A DNA stretch of 64,000 nucleotides from Caenorhabditis remanei. Lineage: Eukaryota; Nematoda; Chromadorea; Rhabditida; Rhabditidae. The notes under the pieces are model-generated. The model searched no databases. It saw only the letters and a list, made by a program, of their open reading frames with translations, and was not told where the DNA came from. The stretch lies in NCBI RefSeq assembly GCF_010183535.1, contig NC_071329.1, positions 17,002,879 to 17,066,878 of the forward strand. Reading direction: 5' to 3'. This document shows, in pieces, positions 10,476-21,260 of the stretch (positions within the stretch are counted from its first letter, which is position 1; each line of letters opens with the position of its first letter). The translations under genes were made by a program, and so were the position numbers.

Positions 10476-12438
10476 GGCTCTGTTCCAAAATCAGAGGCCC
10501 ATAAAAAAATCGGAGGTCCATGGCAGAATCGGAGGCCCATGGCGGAATCGGAGGCCCATAAAAAAATAAGAGGCCCGTAGCAGAATCGGAGGCCCATGGC
10601 AGAATCGGAGGCCCATGGTAGATAGAGAATGTCATCGTTTATAAATGATGAAAAACTCCTTTATAAGCATCTGAAGTAGTGCAGAAGTCTGAAAACCATG
10701 TTGTAACTACATGATGCGCAAAGCTGATTTTTATTTTTTTTTCATTCATTGCTAATTATAACAGATCTTTTTTAACACATTTATTTACCCGAAGAAAGTG
10801 ACATATTTATGTGAATAATTGTTAAAGGAAAAAAATGGGAAGCAACTATCCGCCTTTGCCAGTTTGTACTTTGGGTGCCTTGGGCATCTTTGGAAGTTTT
10901 GGAGGCTGCGGAGTTGTAGGGGATTTGAAACACGAAGAGGATGTTTTCGTTTTCTTTGTCGTTGTGGGGCGACCTGTTGTAACATGTCTTGATCTTGTGG
11001 GCGGGTTAGTGGGGCTATGAATTATGGAATTCTTAGTAGTAGTAGTGAGTTTACTTTGTGGTTTTTTAGTTGTATAACTAGGAGTTTTAGTAGGTTTAAC
11101 TCTCGTAGTTTTAGTCAAAGTTGAAGAAGAGAAGGGGGTAGTAGAAAACATTTTAGATGTTCTGCGTCCACCTCGTTTGATTGTAGTTGTTTGGGAAGGT
11201 GTCGTGGCTGTTGGTGTAATTTTTGACGTTGCAGTGGATGACAGAGGGACAGTAAATGTGAACGCAGTGGCCGTAGTGGTGGGAGATGTGCCGGCAGATG
11301 GAACAGCGGATTTTCTCGGGCCACGTCGTCTAGCTGTTGTTTGAGAAGATGGATTGAAAGTTGTGGCTGTAAAAGCTGTATATGAAACAGCGGATGTAGA
11401 TATAAACGACAATCGAGTTGTGATAGTAGGTGTAGATACAGTAGATGATCTGTAGCCACTTTGTCTAGTTGTTGTCGGAGAGAGTAAGTTTGATGTAGAT
11501 AGTGTTGTCGCAGATGTTGGCGGAAGAGAGAATGTGGAAGAAGACAACGATGGAGTCGTAGAAAAGGAGGTTGTGACTGAGGGAACAGCGGATGTTCTGT
11601 GTCCACGTCGTTTTTTTGTCGTTAGAAGAGGTGTGGAGGAGGTTGTTACCACAGGTGACTCAGCAGTAGATGGCGTAACTGCTGGTGATGGAGACGCAGC
11701 CATATTAGTCAAAGGATAAGTCCTAGCTGTGTTTCAGATAGTTTTAAACGATTACTGGAACAAATTTTATTCTCATCGCATGGACTTCAAATTAGGTACT
11801 CAATTTCGTGTAATAGGGTTTGTAGATGTAACCGAGTACTCTTTTTTTTAAACACCTGAATAACTTCATGTATATAATTGTATTTTTACTTGTATAATAT
11901 GTATTACTTCTTTTCCTTTAACAATTATTCACATAAATATTCGGGTAAATAAATGTGTTAAAAAAGATTTGTTATAATTAGCAATGAATGAAAAAATAAT
12001 CAGCTTTGCGCATCATGTAGTTATAACATGGTTTTCAGACTTCTGCACTACTTCAGATGCTTATAAGGGATTTTTTCATCATTTATAAACGATGACATTC
12101 TCTATCTACCATGGGCCTCCGATTCTGCCATGGGCCTCCGATTCTGCTACGGGCCTCTTATTTTTTTATGGGCCTCCCATTCTGCCATGGGCCTCCGATT
12201 TTTTACGGGCCTCCGATTCTGCCATGGGCCTCCGATTCTGCTACGGGCCTCTTATTTTTTTATGGGCCTCCCATTCTGCCATGGGCCTCCGATTTTTTAC
12301 GGGCCTCCGATTCTGCCATGGGCCTCCGATTCTGCTACGGGCCTCTTATTTTTTTATGGGCCTCCCATTCTGCCATGGGCCTCCGATTTTTTACGGGCCT
12401 CCGATTCTGCCATGGGCCTCCGATTTTGGAACAGAGCC
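10476..12438. mobile_element. Foldback transposon with GGCTCT ends and a captured ORF
   Basis: Long terminal inverted repeats (10476-10834 and about 11912-12438) begin GGCTCTGTTCCAAAATC and enclose one minus-strand gene. The repeats consist of GGGCCTCCGATTCTGCC-type tandem units, with a 94-base higher-order period in the right arm, plus a unique inner part. Perfect 8-base target duplications AAAAAAAT flank it (10468-10475 and 12439-12446). The paralogous sequence near 8968-9015 lacks the element. An 8-base duplication fits hAT-type integration. No transposase is encoded, so the element should depend on one supplied elsewhere. Confidence 0.85.
10846..11703 (-). CDS. Thr/Ser-rich repetitive protein inside a foldback element
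   Basis: A single open frame of 285 residues starts at an ATG at 11703 and stops two bases inside the left inverted repeat border. The protein is dominated by Thr, Ser and Pro. It contains four spaced copies of a basic motif: RRGHRTSAVPS, SGYRSSTVST, RRGPRKSAVPS and RGGRRTSKMFS, about 50 residues apart. The RGxR cores resemble AT-hook-like minor-groove binding motifs but lack a clear GRP centre. The C-terminal quarter is rich in Lys and Pro (PKLPKMPKAPK). No signal peptide or membrane segment is evident. A mucin-like or cuticle-like protein or a DNA-binding accessory protein are both possible. It may also be captured low-complexity DNA that is not translated. Confidence 0.45.
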   Translation of the reverse strand: MAASPSPAVTPSTAESPVVTTSSTPLLTTKKRRGHRTSAVPSVTTSFSTTPSLSSSTFSLPPTSATTLSTSNLLSPTTTRQSGYRSSTVSTPTITTRLSFISTSAVSYTAFTATTFNPSSQTTARRRGPRKSAVPSAGTSPTTTATAFTFTVPLSSTATSKITPTATTPSQTTTIKRGGRRTSKMFSTTPFSSSTLTKTTRVKPTKTPSYTTKKPQSKLTTTTKNSIIHSPTNPPTRSRHVTTGRPTTTKKTKTSSSCFKSPTTPQPPKLPKMPKAPKVQTGKGG

Positions 12439-12446
12439 AAAAAAAT

Positions 12447-12929
12447 TATACATTCAGCTAGAGGTTTATTGCTCTTTGAAAAAAAATCTTTGAAAAAGTG
12501 AATCCTCAAAAATTTACTCCAAGATCAACCCTCAAATGACAACATTTAAAAGATGATCGTCGATAGAAGCCGCCAATGAAGGAAACCTTCTGGAGTTCTA
12601 CCAGTTGAAGTACATACGTGATCTGTTGGAACACAATTTATTTTGACATAAAATAACAAAAAACTGTCAGAAAATTTCATTTTTCAGGGTCACACGTAAA
12701 ATTCGCCCAAGAGTATAAAAAAGGCAACTTTTTATTGATGAAAAAAGAATGACACCAATTCATTATTTTAAATTTTGAAACAGAGAGCAACAAAAAATGG
12801 CAAAACGGACAGCTATGGGTATGGAATCTGTTGTGATATTCTTGGAATGTGAGGAATGTCGGTAGGTGTGATTTCTGACAGTTTTTCACTTCAATTCAGG
12901 ACCGATTGTATAGATTTTTTCAGGGCTGG
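12447..12929. other. Region between foldback element and TM fragment
   Basis: The first part (12447-12600) is the continuation of the duplicated array flank also seen at 8985-9150. The remainder is AT-rich with no gene recognised. Confidence 0.4.
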
Positions 12930-13100
12930 GTCATCTTCCTGATCATCCTGATCGTTCTTCTGTGTCTTGCCGGTGCAGCTGCTGCCTTCTGGTTCTTCTA
13001 TTACAAAAGAAAGATGGGCGGTCGTGATGAAAAGAAGGAGATCGAGTCGACTGTCAACACTGCCAATACTGAACATGATATCTCGGTGGAGACTTGTTGA
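12930..13100 (+). pseudogene. Orphan membrane-spanning exon
   Basis: After a TTTTTTCAG acceptor, an open exon encodes a strongly hydrophobic helix (VIFLIILIVLLCLAGAAAAF) followed by a basic stop-transfer stretch (YYKRKMGGRDEKKE) and a short polar tail ending in a stop. This is the usual look of the last exon of a single-pass membrane protein. No upstream exon joins in phase; the nearest open frame with a donor (about 12797-12861) does not match. I regard it as a transplanted or relic exon, on the opposite strand to the surrounding BTB array. Confidence 0.4.
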
Positions 13101-13193
13101 ACTGGTTCTAATATTTTGAAAATTGTATTCTTTAAAGTCTTGATTTGTAGAGATATTTAAAAATCAAACAACAAAAATGTATTCGAACACTGT

Positions 13194-14012
13194 TCATTGA
13201 TTATCAGAGCGCTTGAAACATTCAATATCTTTGATATATTTTTGAATTTTATTATCAACATCTCTGGAATAGTATTCGTGAAAATGTTCTTTAGCTATAG
13301 ATTGATTTTTGTAGTAAATACAGAACATCCAGTCTGCGTCATCATTTTTTCGCTTTCCTAAAAATCAACTATTATTAAATTTTTCTGAATTTACAACTTA
13401 CGGAAATAAATATCGAACTCCGTTTCGTATTTTTTCAAAAACTCAAAAATATCGAAAAGTCCACCATTATCATAATCCCATGGTTTAAAAACCTTGTTCT
13501 CGTAGTCAAGAGAATAATACAATATGAGTACTGGCTGAAAACTATCGTGAAAATTCGAGAGAAAAAAAATCAATAGCTTACTTTTTCTGGATAAGCAATT
13601 GCTCGAAGAACATCATCCTCTGTCTCCAAAAATTTCATTTTGGAAACGTTTTTAGGTTCCGGAACTTCCCATTTACGGCTACATAGTTCCATGAGTCCCT
13701 CCAACAAGTAGAAGTTTGCTTCTCTTGAAATTTTCTTCACCGTGTCTTCGGAATCGGGAAGATCCACGTCGGGAAGATTCCCTCATGAAATTGAGAATGA
13801 CTTGGAAGTGAGTGGGGTCTCGGTCGATGAAAATATGACCGGATTGGTTTTGTTCTATCTGTACATAATTGAAAATATATGCGATAATGTTGATGACTTA
13901 CCGGAACATTTGTCTCCAGCATTGTTTTGAAAAATCCATCGAATCTTGTCAACGTGGATTTACTAGTCTTGAATATAGTGCCTCCAACGTCTAATTGAAT
14001 TGAGGAGCTCAT
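13194..14012 (-). pseudogene. T1/KCTD-like BTB pseudogene, array gene E
   Basis: Exons 14012-13902, 13858-13582, 13534-13402 and 13357-13194 match gene D, but exon 2 is 277 bases instead of 273. The extra four bases arise around 13771-13783, where the expected MRDGDV region is replaced by a short copy of the neighbouring GGATCTTCCCGA motif. This shifts the frame in the middle of the BTB domain. All splice sites and the downstream frame are otherwise preserved, including the VPEPKNVSKMKFLETEDDVL linker, the FDIFEFLKKYETEFDIYF segment and a last exon ending FKRSDNQ. Inactivation therefore looks recent. Upstream of the break a normal first BTB exon remains. Confidence 0.85.
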
Positions 14013-14451
14013 AACTTTGGAAAAGGAAATTATGAAAAAATAAGAGTGAGAAAAGGAAAAGTGTTATCAATGAGAGAATTCAAAAAGGGGAGTGATTGAG
14101 GTAAACAATCTTTATGTGGACATAAATGGTGACGTATGATAATACGTGATCTGTATCACTAGTACGCGCTAATTACGCTAAATAAAATGAATATACTCCG
14201 AAGATCGAAAACAACGAATTATCTGCAAGAATCTCGCGTTTCACTCTGGTTCATTCTCTTGTAAGTGAAGTGTTTTCGTTGTTTCAAATCTTCGGAGTCT
14301 ATTCTTCTTAAAATGTTGTTTTCTGTTTATTAGATGGAGAGTGAGTGTCCGTGTATTCAATGTGGATATTTCGATAACATCATTCTTCAAAGTCTTGATT
14401 CGTACAGATTTTTGAAAGTCAAACAGCAAAAATGTATTCAAATACTATGTA
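14013..14451. repeat. Array flank with small inverted repeat
   Basis: About 14020-14130 is the duplicated 5' flank of the array unit. At 14195-14298, arms of about 21 bases (ACTCCGAAGATCGAAAACAA and its complement) enclose a 60-base loop, resembling a small MITE or a hairpin-forming sequence. No gene is recognised. Confidence 0.45.
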
Positions 14452-14618
14452 TTAATTATTAGAACACTTGAAACGTTCAATATCTTTAATATACTTTTGA
14501 ATTTTTGTAGTCAACTCTCGAGAAGATTTGGGAAGAGCTACTTTAGCTATTGTTTCATTTTTGTAGTAAATACAGAACCCCCAGTCACCGTCTTGGCTAT
14601 TTTGCGCTATTTGCTTGG

Positions 14619-15289
14619 CTATTTTGCGTCAGGCTTTCTCTTTCCTAAATATGAATTATTATTACATAATTGTTTCTTAATTTGCAACTCACGAAAATAA
14701 ATATCGAACGTTGTTTCGTATTCTTTCAGAACCTCAAAAATCTTGATATCCTCGCATGGCTTAAGAACAAAATCATAGCGATCTACAGTATAATAGAATA
14801 TTAGCACTGGCTGAAAACTATTGTATATTTTCGAGAGAAAAAATCAATAGCTTACTTTCTCCGGATAAGCAATTGCTCGAAGAACATCATCATCTGACTC
14901 CAAAAATCTCATTTTTGAAACGTTTTCAGGTTCTGGAACTTCCAATTTACGGCTACAGAGTTCCATTAGTCCCTCCAACAGGTAGAAGTTTGCCTCTCTC
15001 GAAATTTCCTCAACGTCTTGTTCAGAATCCGGAAGTCTCACATCTCCATCTCTCATAAAATTTAATATCTGTCGAAAATGAGTTGGGTCCCGATCGATGA
15101 AGATATACCCGAATTTGTTCTTTTCGACCTGAAAATTAAACTGAAGTGCTATAAAAAGGGGAAACTAACCGGGATCTCCGTCTCCAACATTGTCTTGAAA
15201 TACCCATCGAACTTAGTCAGTGTGGAATGAGTGGATTGGAATATAGTACCACCAACGTTCAGTTTAACAGTGTTGTCAGGAGAGCACAT
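14619..15289 (-). CDS. T1/KCTD-like BTB protein, C-terminally truncated, array gene F
   Basis: Exons 15289-15170, 15128-14856, 14810-14693 and 14644-14619 give 178 residues. The BTB_2 domain is complete (VKLNVGGTIFQSTHSTLTKF, YIFIDRDPTHFRQILNFMRDG). The fourth exon stops after only seven codons because a short tandem duplication on the plus strand (TTGGCTATTTTGCG twice, separated by eight bases, at about 14593-14628) brought in a TAG. Beyond it, the old last-exon frame (DWGFCIYYKNETIAKVALPK, down to a TAA at 14452-14454) is still readable. The BTB domain could function without the tail. F is the most diverged member of the array and has a different N terminus (MCSPDNTVKL). Confidence 0.7.
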
Positions 15290-15935
15290 GTTTGAAGGAG
15301 TGCCTTCTGGAAAATATTAAGAAAAAGAAGAATGAAATATGTATGACGAGTGCACACTATCATATGTCACACCCTACTCTTATCAGTCCTTTTGGAATGA
15401 AGACATGTGTGCAAATAAACAAATAAATATTTCGAAATTTCACGACATTGCTATCCATTGAAAAATGAGAACGTTCGAAATCTGCTTGTATTTAAAACAT
15501 TCTGAAAAATATTAACAAAACGAAAATTATATCTTTATTTTTGGTTAAAGTTGTTGTTCCAATTGTTTCGATAACAGAAAGAGTGTCAAATGCCTAACTT
15601 CACTAGAGGCATACACTTTGTAACGCTTGTATCTCAGCAACCGAAATCACTATGAAAAAGTTGTCAACTATCGAAATGTTTAATATAGCTTTTTGATTAT
15701 TTTTGTTGTTTAAAATTTTTTAGTTAACAGTAATTTTTCATGAGATAAAGGGCGCTAGAACTTTGGAGAAGCAAATGTACATATGTTCTCATTGTGAATA
15801 CTAAATAGAACGCCGTTATCTTGTCAACAGCGGCAGTTATCTGAACATTATGTACTTGCATTTAGAATTATCATCACTAAATTTCAGACATACTGTAGTT
15901 GACAACGTTTTGATAGCTCTTCTTGAGCGCACCTA
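15290..15935. other. Intergenic region downstream of the window's first BTB array
   Basis: No gene is recognised. About 15600-15930 contains a partly inverted arrangement (GTTGTCAACTATCGAAATG near 15670 and TGTAGTTGACAACGTTTTGA near 15890) that looks like an old MITE. Confidence 0.35.
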
Positions 15936-16531
15936 CAGTACCGCTCAAGAGGTTATCAATTTTGACAGTGTATTTCGGTGTAACCGGAACGTCCGACAAA
16001 TTTTATTTTTTATTATGTGTTGGACAGAACCAAAATAGTATATTATTTTTGTAGTTGACCATTTATTTGTAGGGACACTACCTTGAAGGTTACAGGGTGT
16101 CAAAATGAAAACTCCTAAATGTCGCTAATATGCACTGAAATTAGTCGAATTAAGATAGAAATTACTATAATGGCCTGCAACTTTCAAAATAGAGTCCCTA
16201 CAAATAATGGTTAATTACAAAAATGATGTGCTATTTTTGCTCTGTTCAGCCCATACAGAATTCAATTTGCCGGACAATTAGATGACACTGAAATACGCTG
16301 GCAAAGTTGGTCATTTTTCACAAAAACAAAAATTACTTTGTCGATATGTAACGTACTGGGAGTGCCCGTACAAAAAAATGGTCAACTTCAAAAATTATGT
16401 GCTATTTTTGCTCTGTTTAACCCATGCAAAATAAATTTTGTCGGACAATTAGGTGGCACCGTAACACCCTCTCAAAGTTGGTTATTTTCCACTAAAAACA
16501 GTCAATGTTGGAGACCTTTTATGCGGTACTG
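15936..16531. mobile_element. Palindromic TA-flanked MITE, copy 1
   Basis: Ends are CAGTACCGCTCAAGAGG and the complement CGGTACTG, flanked by TA on both sides, as expected for Tc1/mariner-mobilised MITEs. The interior contains inverted segments such as TGTCCGACAAATTTT and GCAAAAATAGCACAT seen in four other copies in the window. No coding capacity. Confidence 0.65.
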
Positions 16532-17428
16532 TAGCATCATATTTTGATTGGATTTTAATTTGTTTTTAACTTCCGTTAAAAACTAGGGAGAAATGAGGAA
16601 AAACAACACGGGTGTCTTCTTGTTCATCTGTCTGTCCGTGTATCTGTCTGTCCCGATATCTGTCTCTATATTTGTTTTAAAACTCAGATGTGTCTTATAA
16701 CTCATCGTCAATTTCTAAATTTTTAGATTTTCCCGAAGTTTCAAGATAATAAACTGTAAATAATTTAGACCCTAAATCAATTTCAAAACCCATAAGACTA
16801 TACAACTCGTGTCCCTTTCGAAAAGGAAATGTCAACCTAGATCCCCTCTCATTCTAATTTTATTGTTTTTCGAATTCTAAAGAATCAAAAAACACCCATG
16901 CGCGCACATAAACACATAGACATCTGCTAATAAGCACCCTCTTCGTCTCTCTCCGTCCCCCCATTTATTCAAATCTTGCCCTTTGCCGCGTCCTCAGTCC
17001 ACCCTTCTCTTCTCAACGGGGCGTCTATGTCTCTCATTGTGCTATTAGATGTCCGAAAATCAATTTGCTTGTTTTTTGGGGTTCTTTGTTGTTTGTTGAA
17101 AGTTTTTTGTTGTATTTTTTGGGAAAAATCGGTAAATTTTGATTCGGAAATGTTTATTGGCAATTTGTGATGTAAAATGTTGAGGAAAAAGCCCACAAAT
17201 GTAGGCCTAAATACAATTTCGCAATTTTTCTTTAAGAAATTTGCATTTGCATAAAATTTTCGAATCATTTTCAAGATTTTTGTTTTTATTTATTCCTCAT
17301 TCTTCCATGGCGTCATTGAACAAAAATTTTGTCAAATAATGACAAATTCTGACATTTTTCAGATAATTAGTGTGTGTAGTGAGGCGAATCGAATTTTTTG
17401 ATTCGTCAGGAAATTCGGCTATCGGAAA
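16532..17428. other. Upstream region of the unkempt homologue
   Basis: No gene is recognised. It presumably contains the promoter and outron of the following gene. A pyrimidine-rich CTGTCTGTCC-type repeat lies near 16625-16665. The acceptor at about 17408, followed by the ATG 20 bases later, fits SL1 trans-splicing. Confidence 0.4.
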
Positions 17429-20400
17429 ATGAATGAGCAGAATGAAAACTCGTGTATGTCGTCACCAGGAGGATCCACACAAGAGACACCAAAACATCTT
17501 CGGTTAGTATTTCAGTTTAAAGGCGCATACCGTAATCTGAAAATTTGATTTTTTTGGGAAGTGAGGCTTGTTTATACTTTTTTGAAAGGTCTAAGAGAGG
17601 GGATTACGAATATTTGGGTTATAGTTGAATTGAGAAAAAAATTGTGAAAAAAATTTGAAAATTGGTAAATTTTCAGCAGTATTGTTGAGAAAAAGAAGGC
17701 CCGGGTAGTTTGCGCCAAAATTCAAAACTCAAATTTTTTCGATTTTTTTGAATTTTTTCGCGTGAAAGTCAATTTTTGAACACATTTTCGATGAAAAATT
17801 GAAAAAATGTCAAAAATATTTTTGAAACAACAGGTTCACTTTTTGAAGCGGGGCCTCCGGAACTTGACAAGTACGAAAATGGCTAGAAATTCCACCCAAA
17901 ATACATAAATTTACCAGAAATAAAGCAAAAAAAACTAAAAAAAATTCCAGCTGGCTGAACACTTACCGTACCGAAAAATGCTCTCTATTCGATCAAAAGC
18001 AATGTGAGGAACATCGTCCATACACCTGCTTTTTCTGGCACTATCCAAGCCAACGCAGACGCAGGTAGTCCACTTGATTCTAGAAAAATCTTCTAATTAG
18101 AGAATTTCAGACCAGTTCTTCTAGCTGATGGCACTTTCAACTACAGCCCGGATGTTTTCTGCAATCAATATGACACAGAAACCGGACGTTGTCCAAATGG
18201 GGACAGGTAATATAATTTTTCATACATGTCAAGGCCCGACCTGGCCCGGCTTCAAAAAATGAACCAATTTTTTGATTAAAATTTTTTTTTTGATTTTCAT
18301 CGAAAATGTGAACATTTCTGATGATTTTTTATAATTTCTTCTAATTCTGAATGATAGTCGAAAATTTGACTTTTCCTCGAAAAAATTGAAATTTGAATTT
18401 TGGCGCCAAGTACCCAGGCCTTCCCAAGTATGAGATTTAGAGATGACATGTGAGATTTTCAGCTGTCGCTTTCTCCATCGTGTCACTGGTGACACCGAAA
18501 GAAAGTACCATCCGAGGTACTTCAAAACTGCTCAATGTGTCCATCCGACCAACTACAAAGGTTATTGCGTAAAGGTGAGCAGCTACATACCTAGATGGAA
18601 TCCTAATTTATTAAATAACATAATTCCAGAACGGTCCCTCCTGCGCATACGCTCACGGACCCCACGACACCCGTTACCCCACTTTCGAGAAGCCCCTGAA
18701 GAGCACTCAAACCGCTCCAGCAGATATCCAGGATACCTACTTTTGCAAGCCAGGAGCCGAGTGGCAGTGTGAGTTTTTCTCAAAATTTCTTGAAAGTTTT
18801 AAAAATTAAAAATTGTTTATTTTGCAGCTCAAGAGTACATATTGGAGCACTACAAAACCGAGAAGTGCAAGATAACGCCGTATATGTGTCGTCAGGGGTA
18901 TTCCTGCCCGTTTTGGCATTCTTTCAAGGACAAGAGACGCTGTCCGGATAAGTATAACTATCGGTAAGTGATTTAAAAAGTCTGGAGCGTTGGGACCTGG
19001 AATCCAGCGAGCCTGGGAGCCCGGGAGCTTGAACCCTGAAAGCCTGGGATCTTGGGGACCTGGAATCCTGAAAACCTGAAGCCTGAGAGCCTAAAAAAAC
19101 CTGAAAACATTTCCAGCTCCACCCCTTGTCCAGCCGTCAAAATAGGCGCTGACTGGTCCAACGACCCGGATGTCTGCCACGCCGGAGACTCATGCGGTTA
19201 CTGTCACTCCCGCACCGAGCAGCAATTCCACGAGGATTTTTACAAAACTTCGAGATGCAACGACATGTTGGAGGTAATTTTTTACTATTTTAATTCTTAT
19301 AATCTGGATATTTTTCATTTCAGCACGGATTCTGCCCTCGTCACTATTTCTGCGCCTTTGCCCATAGTGATCTGGAGGAGCAAGGAGTCAGATCGGCTGG
19401 AAAGAAGGCTAAAAATGAGACGTGCCGGATTAACTTTGAGGTAAGGCTGATAGCTACATTTTTGTAGTTGAAAGTTTTTCGATAGCTCTGCCCACTTTTG
19501 AGATATGCGCCTTTAAAAATATTTGCCACCGGGTGGACTCGAACTCTGGTACTCCAGTAGGTGTCGAAAATCCCACTGAGCCATCTGTTTTGAAAATAGC
19601 TAAAAATGGGGTTTTTTGCGGTTTTCACATGGTTTTGTTCAATTATTTCCAGCGCACCGAACAACGTCCACGCTCCAACACTGTCGGACCGATGAGTCCA
19701 GTAAAAGAGATGAAGGACCCGAGATCCTCTCTCTTTACCACTTCCTACTCTTCCTTGTTCGGAGTGGATAGTGCTGTGGACCTCGGCCAGTCATTCGGAA
19801 AACTGGATGATCTACATTTGGACCTTCAGATGATGGAGCAGAATGGAAATTATTCCAATATGGTGAATGAAGGTGAGTGGGAGGACAAAAACAGACTTAC
19901 AAAATATCGGCCTGCCCGAATCGGCTTTTCGAAATTTTTGAAATTTTTATCAAAAATAGTCAAAAATCCGATGTACAGTTGAGTTTTTCGATATGTAAGA
20001 ACATAGTCAAAAATTGGAAAGTTAGAAATTTCAAATTTGTGCACTGTAACCCGGCCCGGCCCGTTGCAAATCTGAACAAAAATCCATTTATCTGTGTGTC
20101 TGTCAGTCCAGATGTCAGTCAAGCTGTCAGTGGCGGGCCTGTCTGCCAGAATGGTCCGAATGTGTAACCAGATAACTTTTTGTTTCTAGGTTGATCCCTC
20201 TCATCTTCCAATTTTAAAATAAATCTTGTTATTCACAACCACGTGACCGCCTAACTCATGTCTAACTCATGTCTATGCTATTGGCATTTTGCAAGTTTAA
20301 ACCAAAGAACGAAAAATCTGTTTTGAAGTCTCTAATATCCATTTTCAGTGCTATCACCGGCTCTGAGCAATATGATGAGCCCAGGACCATCCAGCTCCCA

Positions 20401-20979
20401 ACACCAGCCGCCGCAATTTGAAAACCTGGCCCAACGATGCCAGTACCTTGAAGGAATGAGGGAGCAGGAAATGAAGAACGCAACGATTTGGAAAGCGCTC
20501 TTCGAGAAGGAGCGCATAAAGAACGCGTGGCTCCAGGAGGACCGAGAGCACCTTCTGGCACAAATCAAGGCAATGGAGATGCAGCTAGGGGAATTATATG
20601 TTGGGGATAACATGCTCCCCCTTCAAGTAAAGCTGCCGGAAGAGCACCCGGACATTCGTCCCTCCGCAAGTCTCCCAAACAGTCCGTCGTATAATATCTT
20701 TGTGGTGAGTTAAGCAAATCTCAAGTACATGTTACACTCTGAAAATTGACGGTCAAAAGTTACACTGACTAATTTACACTGACCAAATAACTTACACTGA
20801 CCATATACACTGACAAAATACTTACACTGACCAAAAAAAACTTACAATGACCAAATATAGCTAAATTTCAGAAATACGACGACGACGAGGCCCCAGTGTG
20901 CGCCCAATGTGGAAGAACCCCACCACCACCTGGATTCCAGGTCACCACGTCCTGCACCTTATGCAAGAATCATTCTTAG
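17429..20979 (+). CDS. unk: Unkempt-family CCCH zinc-finger RNA-binding protein
   Basis: Eleven exons (17429-17502, 17951-18064, 18111-18206, 18463-18574, 18630-18768, 18828-18963, 19117-19273, 19324-19440, 19653-19872, 20349-20704, 20872-20979) join in phase to 542 residues. The N-terminal half holds an array of CCCH fingers with unkempt hallmarks: YRTEKCSLF, YTCFFWHYPSQRRRR, DGTFNYSPDVFCNQYD, CRFLHRVTGDTERKYHPRYFKT, CAYAHGPHDTRYP, CRQGYSCPFWHSFKDKRR and CGYCHSRTEQQFH. A coiled-coil-like segment (about residues 425-475) and a short C-terminal cysteine cluster (CAQCGR...CTLCKN), probably a reduced RING, follow. Known unkempt proteins bind UAG/U-rich mRNA and repress translation in neurons. 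This is the only clearly conserved single-copy gene in the window. Its introns carry several small repeats. Confidence 0.93.
18985..19105 (+). repeat. Intronic CCTGGAA/CCTGAA minisatellite
   Basis: Intron 6 of the unkempt homologue is built of diverged copies of a 7-12 base unit around AGCCTGGGA and ACCTGAA. Confidence 0.55.
19520..19600 (-). repeat. tRNA-like (A box/B box) fragment in an intron
   Basis: Read on the minus strand, TGGCTCAGTGGG (A-box-like) and GAGTTCGAGTCC (B-box-like) lie about 30 bases apart in intron 8 of the unkempt homologue. No cloverleaf can be folded with confidence, so this is more likely a tRNA-derived SINE remnant than a tRNA gene. Confidence 0.35.
20735..20865 (+). 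repeat. Intronic TTACACTGACCAAA tandem repeat
   Basis: Intron 10 of the unkempt homologue consists largely of six or more diverged copies of CTTACACTGACCAAA. Confidence 0.65.
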
Positions 20980-21260
20980 ATATCTATTTTTTCAACTTAT
21001 CTTATGATTGTGTGATTTTGTAATTTTCTTGTATGTTAATCAATCTCCGGTTCAAACCTAGCTCTCCCCCCGTTTCAATTTAATTAATATATGTAATTTA
21101 TTACGAATTGCTATTAATATTTTGCTTTATTTATGATTTCTCTTCTCTTATCAAAAATACATAAATATCAAATTGATAACAATCTTGACCATTGTTTCCA
21201 ATTTCCAACCTCAAATTCATACGTCCAACTGATAAGAGTAGTATTCCATTCGTACTAAAA

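Noticed and set aside
12092..12501. Three overlapping open frames across the GGGCCTCC array, encoding Gly/Pro/Trp-rich repeats
   Set aside because: The array has a 94-base period and no stop-generating words, so all frames stay open; it is the arm of a foldback transposon, with no start context.
20735..20865. CRISPR-like spacing of TTACACTGACC repeats
   Set aside because: Units are contiguous and diverged with no spacers, and the locus is a eukaryotic intron; a simple tandem repeat explains it.
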